Assembly: GCA_031276055.1 (NCBI GenBank) | Contig: JAISNW010000219.1 | Location: 1-18,332, forward strand | Source of the DNA: Deferribacteraceae bacterium | GTDB taxonomy: Bacteria; Chrysiogenota; Deferribacteres; Deferribacterales; JAISNW01 | Direction of reading: 5' to 3' | DNA length: 18,332 nucleotides | Part shown: positions 1 to 7,965 of the stretch, piece after piece | Position numbering within the stretch: the first letter of the stretch is position 1 | Layout: the number at the start of each line of letters is the position of its first letter | Translations under genes and position numbers: made by a program | The notes under the pieces: model-generated | What the model was told of the DNA's origin: nothing | Database searches by the model: none | The model's input: only the letters and a program-made list of their open reading frames with translations

Positions 1-123
1 CCCGTCTGCAATTCTCATAATTGTTCGTAAACTCACAATTCTGAGGCAGCCACCCCTTTACGGATACCTTTCTCTTTTATGCAAGCATAAAAGGCGAAAG
101 GGTAAAGGGGAATTTAAGACGGG
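1..123. repeat. Structured repeat unit, copy A
   Basis: This is the first of two near-identical units of about 120 bp. The ends are a 7-bp inverted repeat, CCCGTCT (1-7) and AGACGGG (117-123). Inside are two further foldbacks. The first pairs 14-24 with 35-45 (11 bp, one mismatch, 10-nt loop). The second is a long stepped hairpin: 53-61 with 102-110, 67-72 with 96-101, and a perfect apical stem CTTTTATGC/GCATAAAAG (74-82/85-93) with a 2-nt loop. The whole unit could fold as a three-way junction. No ORF lies in it. It may be a MITE- or REP-like element or a structured RNA. The unit starts at the very edge of the window, so it may extend further left. Confidence 0.8.
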
Positions 124-288
124 GTAGTCTAAATCATCAACTGAAAATACGCGATAGATGAGAATAAATAGCGGTTAAAATCCCCCAAAGGTAAATTGTA
201 TTATACTTTGCTCTTTACACATTCCAATTACCGTCTGCTAATTTATTTTCATCGGTCGCGTGGATTGCAGTTTGCGATTTATAATTAC

Positions 289-410
289 CCCGCCCGCAAT
301 TCTCATAATTGTTCGTAAACTCACAATTCTGAGGCAGCCACCCCTTTACTTAATACCTTTCTCTTTTATGCAAGCATAAAAGGCGCAAGGGTGAAGGGGA
401 ATTTCAGGCG
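289..410. repeat. Structured repeat unit, copy B
   Basis: This is a direct repeat of copy A, offset by 288-289 bp. Positions 296-349 match 8-61 exactly by eye, and the match continues to 404 with a few changes (GGATA becomes TTAATA, plus two substitutions in the right arm of the long hairpin). The apical hairpin is unchanged. In the closing stem a T:A pair of copy A (5/119) is a C:G pair here (293/408), and one stem A has become G, which would pair with T/U as a wobble. The 165 bp between the copies (124-288) contain no gene; a short piece at 231-244 resembles the left end of the unit. Confidence 0.8.
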
Positions 411-474
411 TCCACCTTTACTTAAAACCTTGCGTTTACGCATTAATCGTAGATAACCTTTTTACACGTGAAAG
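411..474. repeat. Possible degenerate third repeat remnant
   Basis: Directly after copy B, 411-430 resembles the middle of the unit (CCAC, CTTTACTTAA and ACCTT in the same order). It is followed by a small palindrome TGCGT-TT-ACGCA (430-441) where the full copies have their apical hairpin. The rest does not align. It could be a decayed third copy, or chance similarity in AT-rich spacer. Confidence 0.3.
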
Positions 475-492
475 GATAATCTTTAAAAGCTA

Positions 493-521
493 TTCTCTTT
501 TGCTCTTATTTCCGCTATAAT
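493..521 (+). promoter_or_regulatory. Putative promoter of the aldolase gene
   Basis: A perfect TATAAT lies at 516-521. The hexamer 17 nt upstream (TTCTCT, 493-498) is a poor -35 box. The expected transcription start, around 528, falls after the ATG at 527, which is one reason to place the protein start at 551. Confidence 0.55.
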
Positions 522-550
522 CTGCTATGGTTTTTATCTCGGAGGAAACG

Positions 551-1522
551 ATGGCTCTTTACAAACAATTAGGTCTTGTGAATACGAAGGATATGTTTGC
601 TGCTGCATTTAGCGGCGGATATGCTGTGCCTGCCTATAATTTCAATAACTTAGAGCAGCTGCAGGCTATTATTCAGGCATGCGTTGAAACACGTTCTCCT
701 GTTATTCTGCAGGTTTCAAAGGGCGCTAGAGCATACGCCAATTCCACTATGCTTAGGTATATGGCTCTTGGGGCGGTGCAATACGCTAAAGAGCTAGGCG
801 TTCAGATTCCAATAGCCTTGCACCTTGATCACGGCGATACATACGAGCTTGCTGTTGATTGTATAAATACAGGTTTCTCTTCAGTTATGATAGACGGCTC
901 ACACCTCCCTTTTGAAGAAAATCTAACCCTCACAAAGAAGGTGGTAGATTACGCCAACGCCAATGATGTTTCGGTGGAAGGGGAACTCGGAGTCTTAGCA
1001 GGAATTGAAGATGAGGTATCCTCCGAACACTCGCACTACACTGATCCCGCTCAGGTGGAAGAATTTGTAGAAAAAACGGGAGTGCACTCCCTTGCTATCT
1101 CTATAGGGACTAGCCATGGAGCTTATAAATTCAAGGTAAAACCCGGTGAAAGCGTGCCTCCCCTAAGATTTGATATTTTAGAAAAGGTGGAAGAACGCCT
1201 CCCTAACTTCCCTATAGTTTTGCACGGCGCATCCAGCGTTCTCAGTGAATATGTTGAAATAATCAACAGATACGGCGGCAGCCTTGAAAACGCCGTAGGG
1301 GTGCCTGAAGAACAGCTTAGAAAAGCTGCTAAGAGCGCCGTTTGCAAGATAAATGTAGATTCAGACGGAAGGCTTGTTTTCACCGCTAAAGTCAGAGAGT
1401 TCTTTGCCAACAACCCCAAAGAGTTCGACCCTAGAAAATACCTTTCGCCTGCTAGGACAGAGCTTATTAAGATGTATAAAGCCAAAAATGAAAATGTTAT
1501 GGGGAGCGCGGGGAAAGTATAG
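551..1522 (+). CDS. fba: Class II fructose-bisphosphate aldolase
   Basis: This zinc-dependent aldolase interconverts fructose 1,6-bisphosphate with dihydroxyacetone phosphate and glyceraldehyde 3-phosphate in cytoplasmic glycolysis/gluconeogenesis. The 323-residue protein shows the family core in order: AHNF-like AYNF (28-31), HLDHGDTYE with catalytic Asp93 and zinc ligand His94, the GxLG segment (144-148), GTSHGAYK with His189, and LHGASS with His225. The C-terminal part KINVDSD...NPKEFDPRKYLSPAR and the end GSAGKV are typical of the single-chain class II form. The ATG at 551 is chosen because GGAGG lies at 541-545 with a 5-nt gap; an in-frame ATG at 527 would add eight residues but has no ribosome site and lies at the expected transcript start. 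The next gene begins 2 nt after the stop, so they are probably cotranscribed. Confidence 0.95.
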   Translation: MALYKQLGLVNTKDMFAAAFSGGYAVPAYNFNNLEQLQAIIQACVETRSPVILQVSKGARAYANSTMLRYMALGAVQYAKELGVQIPIALHLDHGDTYELAVDCINTGFSSVMIDGSHLPFEENLTLTKKVVDYANANDVSVEGELGVLAGIEDEVSSEHSHYTDPAQVEEFVEKTGVHSLAISIGTSHGAYKFKVKPGESVPPLRFDILEKVEERLPNFPIVLHGASSVLSEYVEIINRYGGSLENAVGVPEEQLRKAAKSAVCKINVDSDGRLVFTAKVREFFANNPKEFDPRKYLSPARTELIKMYKAKNENVMGSAGKV

Positions 1523-1524
1523 CC

Positions 1525-2712
1525 ATGAAAAAGCTCCTTCTCTTTGCGGGCTCGGTTCTGATAATCGCTATCTGCGTCTTTCTAGCAAGCCGCGCTTATT
1601 CAGACTGGAAGCTGCGCGGCATCCTCTTTGAAAGTTTCGGCAATGTAGCGGAGCTTAAAAAGTGGGAGTATTCCACCGTGTCTTATAATTACTTCACGAA
1701 GAGAGCGGTGGTTTCAGGCTTGCAGTTTTTCCTTGCAAACGGCGGGTATTTATATATCGGCAAAATCTCTGGGATGTTGGAGGCGGCGGATAACCCCGCC
1801 TCTATCACTCTGAAAGATATAAGCTATTCCAACGGCGAATCTATATTTGCAGCCTCCTCTATAAGTTGTGCAAAGGGGAGTTTTGCCGAGCTTGCGGGGG
1901 TGAAGTGGTCAGAGTTGAATTTTGAGCCTCGCTCAACACTCATTGGGCGTTGGGGCGCCCCCGCATTTAACTTCGATAATATCTCTATAGACTATATTGA
2001 ATATAAAGATAGAGATATAACCGTTAAGGGCGGGGATATATATATTGAATACAAGAAAGGTGCATATGAGGAGCTTTATTCAATAGGCGCTGAAAAGATA
2101 AACCTCCTCATCTCTGGCAAAGCGCTCTTCAGCGTCGATAATATCAGCGATAAGAAATCTTACAATGCCGATAAAAACACCCATGAAGAGTTTTTGACGG
2201 TTCACGCTCAAGAGTTGGCGTCTATCTCACTGCACTACACTCAGGATATTGCCGCAAATAAGCTCAAAGTGCTGCGCCTTAGCTATATTGACCGCTCGTT
2301 TTTATATAACCTCTCAGCCCTGTATAAGATTGTAGGCGGTTCTATAACGCAAGAAAATCAGTGGCTCTTGACTGAAACTTTCTCTAACCTTATCTCTAAC
2401 ATAGTAGGAGGGGAACTTGTCGGAAAGTTGGAGCTTATGGAGGAGATACTAAACTTCTTTGAAAAACCTGAACGCTTTGATCTGGATATAGACGGAGAAG
2501 GGAATACCAAACTCTCCCTAAACGGCGGAAAACCTATATATATAGTGATAGAGAGCACTGAACTTTCTGAAGAGCCTATAATTGCACCTAACGATGAAAT
2601 TAACGAATTTGAGGCGGGGGAAGGCGAAGAGAGTTTTAACGAAGAGTCTGCACCAATTGAAATAGAAGCTGAACTTGAGACCGAAGCTGAAGTTGCGGTT
2701 GAACCTGAATAG
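1525..2712 (+). CDS. Hypothetical membrane-anchored protein with acidic tail
   Basis: Not recognised. The 395-residue product starts MKKLLLFAGSVLIIAICVFLA, a single hydrophobic helix (about residues 3-22) after two lysines, which can act as an uncleaved signal anchor, so most of the chain should be periplasmic. The middle (about 30-350) has alternating short beta-like stretches with many aromatic and charged residues and no cysteine motif apart from one isolated Cys. The last 45 residues are strongly acidic (runs of Glu with Pro/Ala, ending AEVAVEPE) and probably disordered. It begins 2 nt after the aldolase stop, with only the G-rich end of fba as a possible ribosome site, so translational coupling is likely. 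The layout distantly resembles AsmA/DUF945-type periplasmic proteins, but no signature motif supports that. The link to the aldolase may be positional only. Confidence 0.75.
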   Translation: MKKLLLFAGSVLIIAICVFLASRAYSDWKLRGILFESFGNVAELKKWEYSTVSYNYFTKRAVVSGLQFFLANGGYLYIGKISGMLEAADNPASITLKDISYSNGESIFAASSISCAKGSFAELAGVKWSELNFEPRSTLIGRWGAPAFNFDNISIDYIEYKDRDITVKGGDIYIEYKKGAYEELYSIGAEKINLLISGKALFSVDNISDKKSYNADKNTHEEFLTVHAQELASISLHYTQDIAANKLKVLRLSYIDRSFLYNLSALYKIVGGSITQENQWLLTETFSNLISNIVGGELVGKLELMEEILNFFEKPERFDLDIDGEGNTKLSLNGGKPIYIVIESTELSEEPIIAPNDEINEFEAGEGEESFNEESAPIEIEAELETEAEVAVEPE

Positions 2713-2752
2713 CAGATTTTGATTTTTGATTGAGAATCCTTGCACTCCCCTC

Positions 2753-2781
2753 TTGACAATTGGGAGTAAAATTAATAATCT
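2753..2781 (+). promoter_or_regulatory. Putative promoter of the rplU operon
   Basis: A consensus -35 TTGACA lies at 2753-2758. Possible -10 boxes are AATAAT (2774-2779, 15-nt spacer) or TAATCT (2776-2781, 17-nt spacer). It sits in the 128-nt gap before rplU and would give a leader of about 50 nt. Confidence 0.55.
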
Positions 2782-2840
2782 AACTCTCTTTTAACTTTAT
2801 GGGCAGCTTTATAGGGCGGCTCTAATAGGAGCGTAATAAA

Positions 2841-3146
2841 ATGTATGCAGTGGTGAAGACAGGCGGAAAAGAGTATACAGTTAAGCAAGGGGACGAATTC
2901 TTGGTGGAGCTTTTAGGCGAACAGGAGAAAGTTGTTTTTAACGAAGTCCTCCTTATCTCTGATGGGAATAATGTTAGGTTAGGCAGCCCTTATATTGAGG
3001 GCGCTGTAGTGGAGGCGGAGCTTTTAGGAACAGTTCGCGGAAAAAAGATACTGGTTTTTAAGAGGAAACGCCGTAAAGACTACCGCAAGCGCATCGGACA
3101 TAAACAGAGCTACAGCAAGGTAAAGATCACTAAGATTATAGGTTAA
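2841..3146 (+). CDS. rplU: 50S ribosomal protein L21
   Basis: L21 is a protein of the large ribosomal subunit that binds 23S rRNA. The 101-residue product has the usual length and family pattern: [20 protein letters not shown] at the N-terminus, VLLISDG in the middle, and the basic RNA-binding end with [21 protein letters not shown] followed by [14 protein letters not shown] at 2827-2831 precedes the ATG by 9 nt. It is the first gene of a tight cluster with rpmA (13-nt gap) and obgE, the standard bacterial arrangement, so growth-rate-linked expression from the promoter at 2753 is expected. Confidence 0.97.
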   Translation: MYAVVKTGGKEYTVKQGDEFLVELLGEQEKVVFNEVLLISDGNNVRLGSPYIEGAVVEAELLGTVRGKKILVFKRKRRKDYRKRIGHKQSYSKVKITKIIG

Positions 3147-3159
3147 AAAGGGGTTTAAG

Positions 3160-3429
3160 ATGGCTCATAAAAAAGCGGGCGGTTCTAGCCGCAACGGTCG
3201 CGATAGTAATAGTAAACGGCTCGGCATTAAAAAGTTTGGCGGCGAGAGCGTCATAGCGGGCAATATTATAGTCCGCCAGCGGGGAACTAAGTTTAAGCCA
3301 GGCAATAATGTAGGGGTAGGGCGGGATTGGACGATCTACTCCCTCACCGACGGCTATGTTAAATTTGAGGCGAAGGGGCGCAAAGGCAGCTTTATATCTG
3401 TATATAGCTCAAGAGACGCCGGCAGCTAA
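3160..3429 (+). CDS. rpmA: 50S ribosomal protein L27
   Basis: L27 lies near the peptidyl transferase centre, where its N-terminal tail helps position tRNA ends. The 89-residue protein starts directly with [20 protein letters not shown], the form without the N-terminal extension that is cleaved in Firmicutes. The conserved GVKxFGG-like [21 protein letters not shown] and [15 protein letters not shown] follow. The ribosome site AAGGGG (3148-3153) is 6 nt before the ATG. It sits between rplU and obgE; obgE begins 6 nt after its stop. Confidence 0.97.
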   Translation: MAHKKAGGSSRNGRDSNSKRLGIKKFGGESVIAGNIIVRQRGTKFKPGNNVGVGRDWTIYSLTDGYVKFEAKGRKGSFISVYSSRDAGS

Positions 3430-3435
3430 TGTTGC

Positions 3436-4428
3436 ATGAAGTTTGTTGACTCGGTCGAGTTTTCTGTTTCGGCGGGCAACGGCGGCAGGGGGTGTGTGAG
3501 CTTCCGCCGCGAGAAATATGTTCCTAGAGGCGGTCCTAACGGAGGCAACGGCGGCAGAGGCGGGAGTGTTTATATTCAGGGCGAGATGGGGATGCACACC
3601 CTCCTTGATCTGCGCTATAAAAAAAGTTATAGAGCTAAAAACGGCGAGGCAGGCAGAAGCCGTGATCAGAACGGCGCCGCAGGAGAAGATCTAATTCTCC
3701 CTGTTCCATTTGGAACAGTGGTATATGACGCCGAGAGCGGCAGAATTTTAGCAGACATCTCTTCAGAAAATCCTCGATACCTCTTACTGACAGGCGGTAG
3801 AGGCGGCAGGGGGAACGCCTCCTTTGCTTCGGCTGCACATAGAACCCCTAGAATAGCTGAAGACGGCGAAAAAGGGGATTCCCTTAATGTGCGCCTTATA
3901 TTAAAGCTGATAGCAGATGTAGGGATTGTAGGTTTTCCAAATGCGGGCAAGTCGACCTTTATCTCAAAAGTCACCAAAGCTCATTCTAAAGCAGCCGATT
4001 ATCCGTTTACAACATTGCAGCCTGTTTTAGGGGTGGTTCAGACTGCCTACTCATCTTACGTTATATCAGATATGCCCGGTATTATTGAAGGGGCGCACAA
4101 CGGAGCAGGGCTTGGTTTTCAATTTCTTAGACATATCGAGCGGGTAGGGCTGCTGCTGCACTTTGTTGACTCTTCTTTAACCGCAGAAGGCGGGATGCTC
4201 TCAAACTATCTCGCCCTTAGGCGCGAGCTGGAGCTATACTCTCAAGATACGGCGATGAAACCAGAGGTGGTGGTTGCGTCCAAAGTTGATCAAGCAGAAA
4301 AACCGCTGAAAGAGTTTGAAAGTTATATCAGAGAGCATGGGAAGCCGTTTTTTGCCATCTCCGCCTTTACAGGCGAAGGGGTGGAACCCCTTATGGCGCA
4401 TCTGGGAAAGCTAGTGCATGCCCCCTAA
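3436..4428 (+). CDS. obgE: GTPase Obg
   Basis: Obg is an essential GTPase that binds the 50S subunit and acts in ribosome maturation and stress control. The 330-residue protein has the glycine-rich Obg domain (1-158, with GNGGRG, RGGPNGGNGGRGGS and GGRGGRGNASF) and then the G domain: G1 GFPNAGKST (166-174), G2 region DYPFTTLQP (188-196), G3 DMPG (212-215) followed by GAHNGAGLG, G4 SKVD (282-285) and G5 ISA (308-310). G4 has Ser in place of the usual Asn of NKxD. There is no long C-terminal Obg extension. The ATG at 3436 has little upstream Shine-Dalgarno sequence and probably depends on coupling to rpmA 6 nt upstream. Its 3' end overlaps the next gene by 11 nt. Confidence 0.96.
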   Translation: MKFVDSVEFSVSAGNGGRGCVSFRREKYVPRGGPNGGNGGRGGSVYIQGEMGMHTLLDLRYKKSYRAKNGEAGRSRDQNGAAGEDLILPVPFGTVVYDAESGRILADISSENPRYLLLTGGRGGRGNASFASAAHRTPRIAEDGEKGDSLNVRLILKLIADVGIVGFPNAGKSTFISKVTKAHSKAADYPFTTLQPVLGVVQTAYSSYVISDMPGIIEGAHNGAGLGFQFLRHIERVGLLLHFVDSSLTAEGGMLSNYLALRRELELYSQDTAMKPEVVVASKVDQAEKPLKEFESYIREHGKPFFAISAFTGEGVEPLMAHLGKLVHAP

Positions 4429-4894
4429 AAAGCCGTTCACAAAGAGCGTTCTTACCCCTCTAGCCGCTATAGTGAGCGATCCTTCTGTAAAAAGCAAGGG
4501 GATATACGCTTATCACAGCTTGACGCAGATAAGGCGGCAATGGGATGAGTGCATCGGCGGCAAGGTAAAAGAGTTCTGTTTCCCATATAAATTTTCTAAT
4601 GGAACGTTATATACCGCAGTTGCCGATTCTATCTGGTATACAGAACTAAAGCTGATTAAAAATGATATTCTGGCTAAACTCAACGCTGTAAACGGAGAGA
4701 TTGTAGATATTCGTTTTAAGTTGACCGACGAAAAGCTCTCCATTTCAGAGCAGAAAGGCAAAAAAACTCCTCAAGAGAGAATACTTGCCGAAAGGGAGCT
4801 GAAAGTTGTAGAAGAGACGGCAGAACTGATAAAAGATGAAAAATTAAGAGAAGTTTTCCGCAACGCTATGCGCCGCTCTATATCTCTGATTTGA
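4418..4894 (+). CDS. DciA-like (DUF721) protein
   Basis: This probably belongs to the DUF721/DciA family, whose studied members help load or operate the replicative helicase DnaB in bacteria lacking DnaC/DnaI-type loaders. The 158-residue protein carries the family layout at about residues 30-105: a helix with QIRRQWDECIGGKV, a beta segment FSNGTLYTAVADSIWYTEL, then the helix IKNDILAKLNAV and a final beta strand VDIRFKL. Trp42 and Trp73 sit where the family usually has them. The C-terminal 50 residues are charged and helical. The ATG at 4418 overlaps the obgE end by 11 nt, suggesting translational coupling. Only 14 nt separate its stop from the stop of the convergent kinase gene, and no terminator hairpin is visible there. 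Confidence 0.75.
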   Translation: MPPKKPFTKSVLTPLAAIVSDPSVKSKGIYAYHSLTQIRRQWDECIGGKVKEFCFPYKFSNGTLYTAVADSIWYTELKLIKNDILAKLNAVNGEIVDIRFKLTDEKLSISEQKGKKTPQERILAERELKVVEETAELIKDEKLREVFRNAMRRSISLI

Positions 4895-4908
4895 CAATTG
4901 CCTTATAA

Positions 4909-7164
4909 TCACCCTACAGCAGCAGGAGCAGGCAGACTCTGAGTTATGCTGTCTATAAGCTCTGTCAACATATCAATAAAATTTTGCAGATTGCTGTTGA
5001 TTGTTTCAAAATCCGCAGATTTCCCCGCCTCTTCAAGTTTTGCCGCCTCTTCCGCCGCCTGCATCGCTCCTATGCTTCCCGCAGCGCTCTTCAGAGAGTG
5101 GGTGTGCAGTATAAAGGTTTGAAGAGAATCTTCGTTATTTTTAAGAGACGTTTTCAACACTGCCAGACGCTCTCTTGCATCGGTGCAGAAAAGTTTCAGC
5201 ACATCGATGTATATATTAATGTCTTCAGTGAGGGCGAGCCCGCGGCTGATATCCACCCCTTTAATTTCGCTTAGAAAAGGGTTCTGTAAAAGGTTGTCCA
5301 ATTTTTTGGCGGTTGAAATGGTTTTTTCTTCCCGCTTGTCAAGGGGGATCCACCTATTCATTATCTCATTTAATTTTGGAATCTCTATCGGTTTTGAGAG
5401 AAAATCTGTAAACCCCTTTGACAAAAAGATCTCTTGCATCCCTGTTACAGCGTTGGCAGTTAGGGCTATAATGGGAATTGCTTTGTAATACTCGTCAAGA
5501 GCCCTTATCGCTTCTAACGCCTCAATCCCATCCATTTCAGGCATCATATGATCCATAAAGATGATGTCATAGCGGGTTTTTATGGCAAGTTCAATCGCTT
5601 CTTTTCCGCTCAAACAGGTATCTATCCACGCGTGATAGGGGGTTAAGAGCCCCTCCGCCACTTTAAGATTAGCCAAGATATCATCTACTATCAGTATCTT
5701 TGCTGTTGGGGCTCTAAAGAGTATCTCCCTCTTTTTGTTCCTTGTCGGAGCAGCCTTTTTAATCTCCCCTAAACCGGTCTTATTGGAATAGCCCTGAACT
5801 ATCTGAACGCTGAATATAGAGCCTTTAGAGTATTCGCTCTTTACGGAGATGCGGCCTGACATGGCTTGGCATAACCTTTTAGTGATTGCTAAACCTAGCC
5901 CGGCGCCCTCAATATCTTTATTGCGCTTTTCATCCATACGGGCGAAGTTGTCAAACAGCTTAGGGATATCTTCCTCTTTTAAGCCTATCCCTGAATCTTC
6001 CACTGAAAAGGTCAGCTTTATAGTTTTATCATCGATAAATTCTCCCGATGCAGAAAATTTAACAAACCCTTTCGGCGTATACTTAACTGCATTAGTTAAG
6101 ATATTGAGCAATATCTGCCGTATTCTAGTTTCATCGCCGTTCATTGAGGCGGGTATATCGGGGGAGATATCAGTTATCAGCTCTAAAGGCTTGCCCTCCA
6201 TCCTCATTCGGATAATGCTCAAAATATCGTTAAAGACGGAAGCTGTGTCATAATCGGCGGAATTAATATGCAATGTCCCCGCCTCTATCTTAGAAAAATC
6301 CAATATATCGTTGATAATGGCGAGGAGGGTGCCTGCCGCCTGCTGAATTTCCGCGATATACTCAAGCCCCTTTGGAGAGCCGTATTCTCGAGAGGCGAGT
6401 TCGCTCATCCCTATAATTGCGTTCATAGGGGTGCGGATTTCATGGGAAGTGTGTGCTAAAAATACCGTCTTGCTCTCACTCTCTCTAGTCGCGCGCTCGG
6501 CTTCACGGCGGTATTTCAGAAGGGAGAAAAGCCCGCCTGCAAAGACGGCGATAAGGGCAACAATCTCGATAACAAAGAGAATCTTATACATTCTATGCAT
6601 ACTGATTATCTGTTTATCTATAATATCCACACCGCAAAGGGCAGCGACATTGCCGTTAGAATCAAAAACAGGAGCAAGTGCGTAGATTAGCCCATCCCAC
6701 CCGACTGTATAGTTGCCCAAACCCGCACAGACAGGTTTTCGGTTCTCAATAGCTTCGGATGCTCCAGGCGTTAAATTAATGTCTAACGGCGGCGTTGCAA
6801 GGGATACCTGCGTTTCAAGATTAAAATCATTGTCTATAATGAATTGGAGTTTCCCATCCACCTCTCTGATATAATAGACATATAAAACATCCTCTTCTTC
6901 AGAAAAATCCGCCAGCTTCTGGCGCAGCGCCTGATATTCTGGGCGCATAATATCTGATTCATCTTGATAAGAGTTGAGCTCTTCGGCGCTTACAAGAGAC
7001 GCCGCTTTTTCACTGACTGCAATTAACCTTCGTTCAATATTGTAATCTAGAGCCTTAAAAGAAAAGTTGACCAATATATTTGTAAACACCACCAAAATAA
7101 GCAAAACCACCAGCGTTGCCGCAAATGCGGTGATTACGGCGTGTTTTTTTAAGAACCGATTCAT
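4909..7164 (-). CDS. Hybrid sensor histidine kinase with receiver and HPt domains
   Basis: This 751-residue membrane kinase holds a full phosphorelay in one chain. Transmembrane helix 1 is at about 10-34, a periplasmic sensor of Cache-like size and look at 35-192 (with VLYVYYIREVDGKLQFIIDN), and helix 2 at 194-217. HisKA follows with phospho-acceptor His241 in SHEIRTPMNAIIG. The ATPase domain shows the N box NILTNAVKYT (Asn358), DSGIG (390-394) and GAGLGLAI (420-427). The receiver domain has Asp494/Asp495, phospho-acceptor Asp538 in FMDHMMPEMDG, Thr569 and Lys591. The HPt domain has His689 in HSLKSAAGSIG. It lies 34 nt downstream of the zinc-ribbon gene, likely the same transcript. No separate output regulator is next to it, so the HPt partner and the signal are unknown. 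The start ATG has only a weak upstream ribosome site. Confidence 0.93.
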   Translation of the reverse strand: MNRFLKKHAVITAFAATLVVLLILVVFTNILVNFSFKALDYNIERRLIAVSEKAASLVSAEELNSYQDESDIMRPEYQALRQKLADFSEEEDVLYVYYIREVDGKLQFIIDNDFNLETQVSLATPPLDINLTPGASEAIENRKPVCAGLGNYTVGWDGLIYALAPVFDSNGNVAALCGVDIIDKQIISMHRMYKILFVIEIVALIAVFAGGLFSLLKYRREAERATRESESKTVFLAHTSHEIRTPMNAIIGMSELASREYGSPKGLEYIAEIQQAAGTLLAIINDILDFSKIEAGTLHINSADYDTASVFNDILSIIRMRMEGKPLELITDISPDIPASMNGDETRIRQILLNILTNAVKYTPKGFVKFSASGEFIDDKTIKLTFSVEDSGIGLKEEDIPKLFDNFARMDEKRNKDIEGAGLGLAITKRLCQAMSGRISVKSEYSKGSIFSVQIVQGYSNKTGLGEIKKAAPTRNKKREILFRAPTAKILIVDDILANLKVAEGLLTPYHAWIDTCLSGKEAIELAIKTRYDIIFMDHMMPEMDGIEALEAIRALDEYYKAIPIIALTANAVTGMQEIFLSKGFTDFLSKPIEIPKLNEIMNRWIPLDKREEKTISTAKKLDNLLQNPFLSEIKGVDISRGLALTEDINIYIDVLKLFCTDARERLAVLKTSLKNNEDSLQTFILHTHSLKSAAGSIGAMQAAEEAAKLEEAGKSADFETINSNLQNFIDMLTELIDSITQSLPAPAAVG

Positions 7165-7198
7165 ACAATTTTATGCGCTCTAGGGGGAAGGGCGGGTT

Positions 7199-7933
7199 TT
7201 AAGCGCTATTTTTAGTTACCGCTTCTTTTTCGGGGCTGTATAAGAAACGTTGGCAATAAGGGCATTGAAGAAGATCTCTCTCTTTTTTTACATCAACAGC
7301 AAATTGAGGGGGGACTTTCATATTGCAACCAGTGCAAGTTTCCGAGATTATAGGCGCAATTGCAACATTGTTGCGTGCTTTGCGGATGCGTTCATAGCGG
7401 GCGGTGATATTTTTCTTAATAGTTTCGGCAAATTCTGCCCGCTCTCTCCTTAGAAGAGCTGCCTCGTCATGAAGCGCTTGGTCTTCAACCTCTTTCTCTC
7501 TTTTTAATCTGTTATAAAGGTTATCCTTCTCTTCACAGGCGGCGGAAAGCTCAGCTATAGCGGCTTCTAACCTTTTCAACTCGATAGCGGCGTCAGCGGT
7601 CTGCTTTTCAAGGGCGGAAATATCTCTTTTGAGATTATCCATCTCTTTAAGAGCAGCTTCGTATTCTCTGCTGTTTTGAACGGAAAGCAGCTTTTTTTGG
7701 GCGGCGGAAGCCATATCTTTCTTCTCTTCCAGAGAGATTTTCGCACTGGTATGCTCGTCTTTCAGGGCAGTAAACCTCTGAACATCAAGCTCGTTGTTCT
7801 GTTTAAGGCGTTCATATTCACTTTTTACAGCCCTTACCGCCTCAGGCACCATAGCGAGCTTGCTATCGACAATGTAGAGCCGAGTGTCCATAGCCTGCAG
7901 TTTTATCAACTGCTCAATAGTTTCATGCACCAT
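7199..7933 (-). CDS. Coiled-coil zinc-ribbon protein (DUF164/CT398-like)
   Basis: This 244-residue protein has a long charged helical region (about 1-185, rich in Lys/Glu/Leu heptads) that should form an antiparallel coiled-coil. A C-terminal C4 zinc ribbon follows, built from Cys200-xx-Cys203 (ETCTGCNMKVPPQ) and Cys224-xx-Cys227 (LLQCPYCQRFLY). This is the pattern of the DUF164 family, in which Chlamydia CT398 is the structural example; reported links of CT398 are to sigma-54 and type III secretion parts, but no function is settled for the wider family. The start at 7933 is supported by AAGGAG at 7946-7941, 7 nt away. It sits 32 nt after the Nif3 gene, an arrangement common in several Gram-negative phyla, so cotranscription is likely. 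Confidence 0.88.
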   Translation of the reverse strand: MVHETIEQLIKLQAMDTRLYIVDSKLAMVPEAVRAVKSEYERLKQNNELDVQRFTALKDEHTSAKISLEEKKDMASAAQKKLLSVQNSREYEAALKEMDNLKRDISALEKQTADAAIELKRLEAAIAELSAACEEKDNLYNRLKREKEVEDQALHDEAALLRRERAEFAETIKKNITARYERIRKARNNVAIAPIISETCTGCNMKVPPQFAVDVKKERDLLQCPYCQRFLYSPEKEAVTKNSA

Positions 7934-7965
7934 TATTATTCTCCTTAATTAAGTATATGTATAAA

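Noticed and set aside
1..410. CRISPR array or tandem-repeat locus
   Set aside because: There are only two full units of about 120 bp separated by 165 bp, not short repeats with regular spacers.
527..550. Upstream ATG for the aldolase adding eight residues
   Set aside because: It has no ribosome site and lies at the expected transcription start; GGAGG at 541-545 clearly serves the ATG at 551.
1123..1485. Antisense open frame within the aldolase gene, and similar open frames opposite other genes
   Set aside because: These are shadows of well-supported genes; none has a ribosome site plus recognisable protein features.
2744..2767. ACTCCC/GGGAGT foldback before rplU as a terminator
   Set aside because: Only a 6-bp stem with a 12-nt loop and no T-run, and it overlaps the better-supported -35 box at 2753.
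4891..4910. TTGACA followed by TATAAT near the end of the DciA-like gene
   Set aside because: The boxes are only 7 nt apart, far too close for a sigma-70 promoter, and point into the convergent gene.
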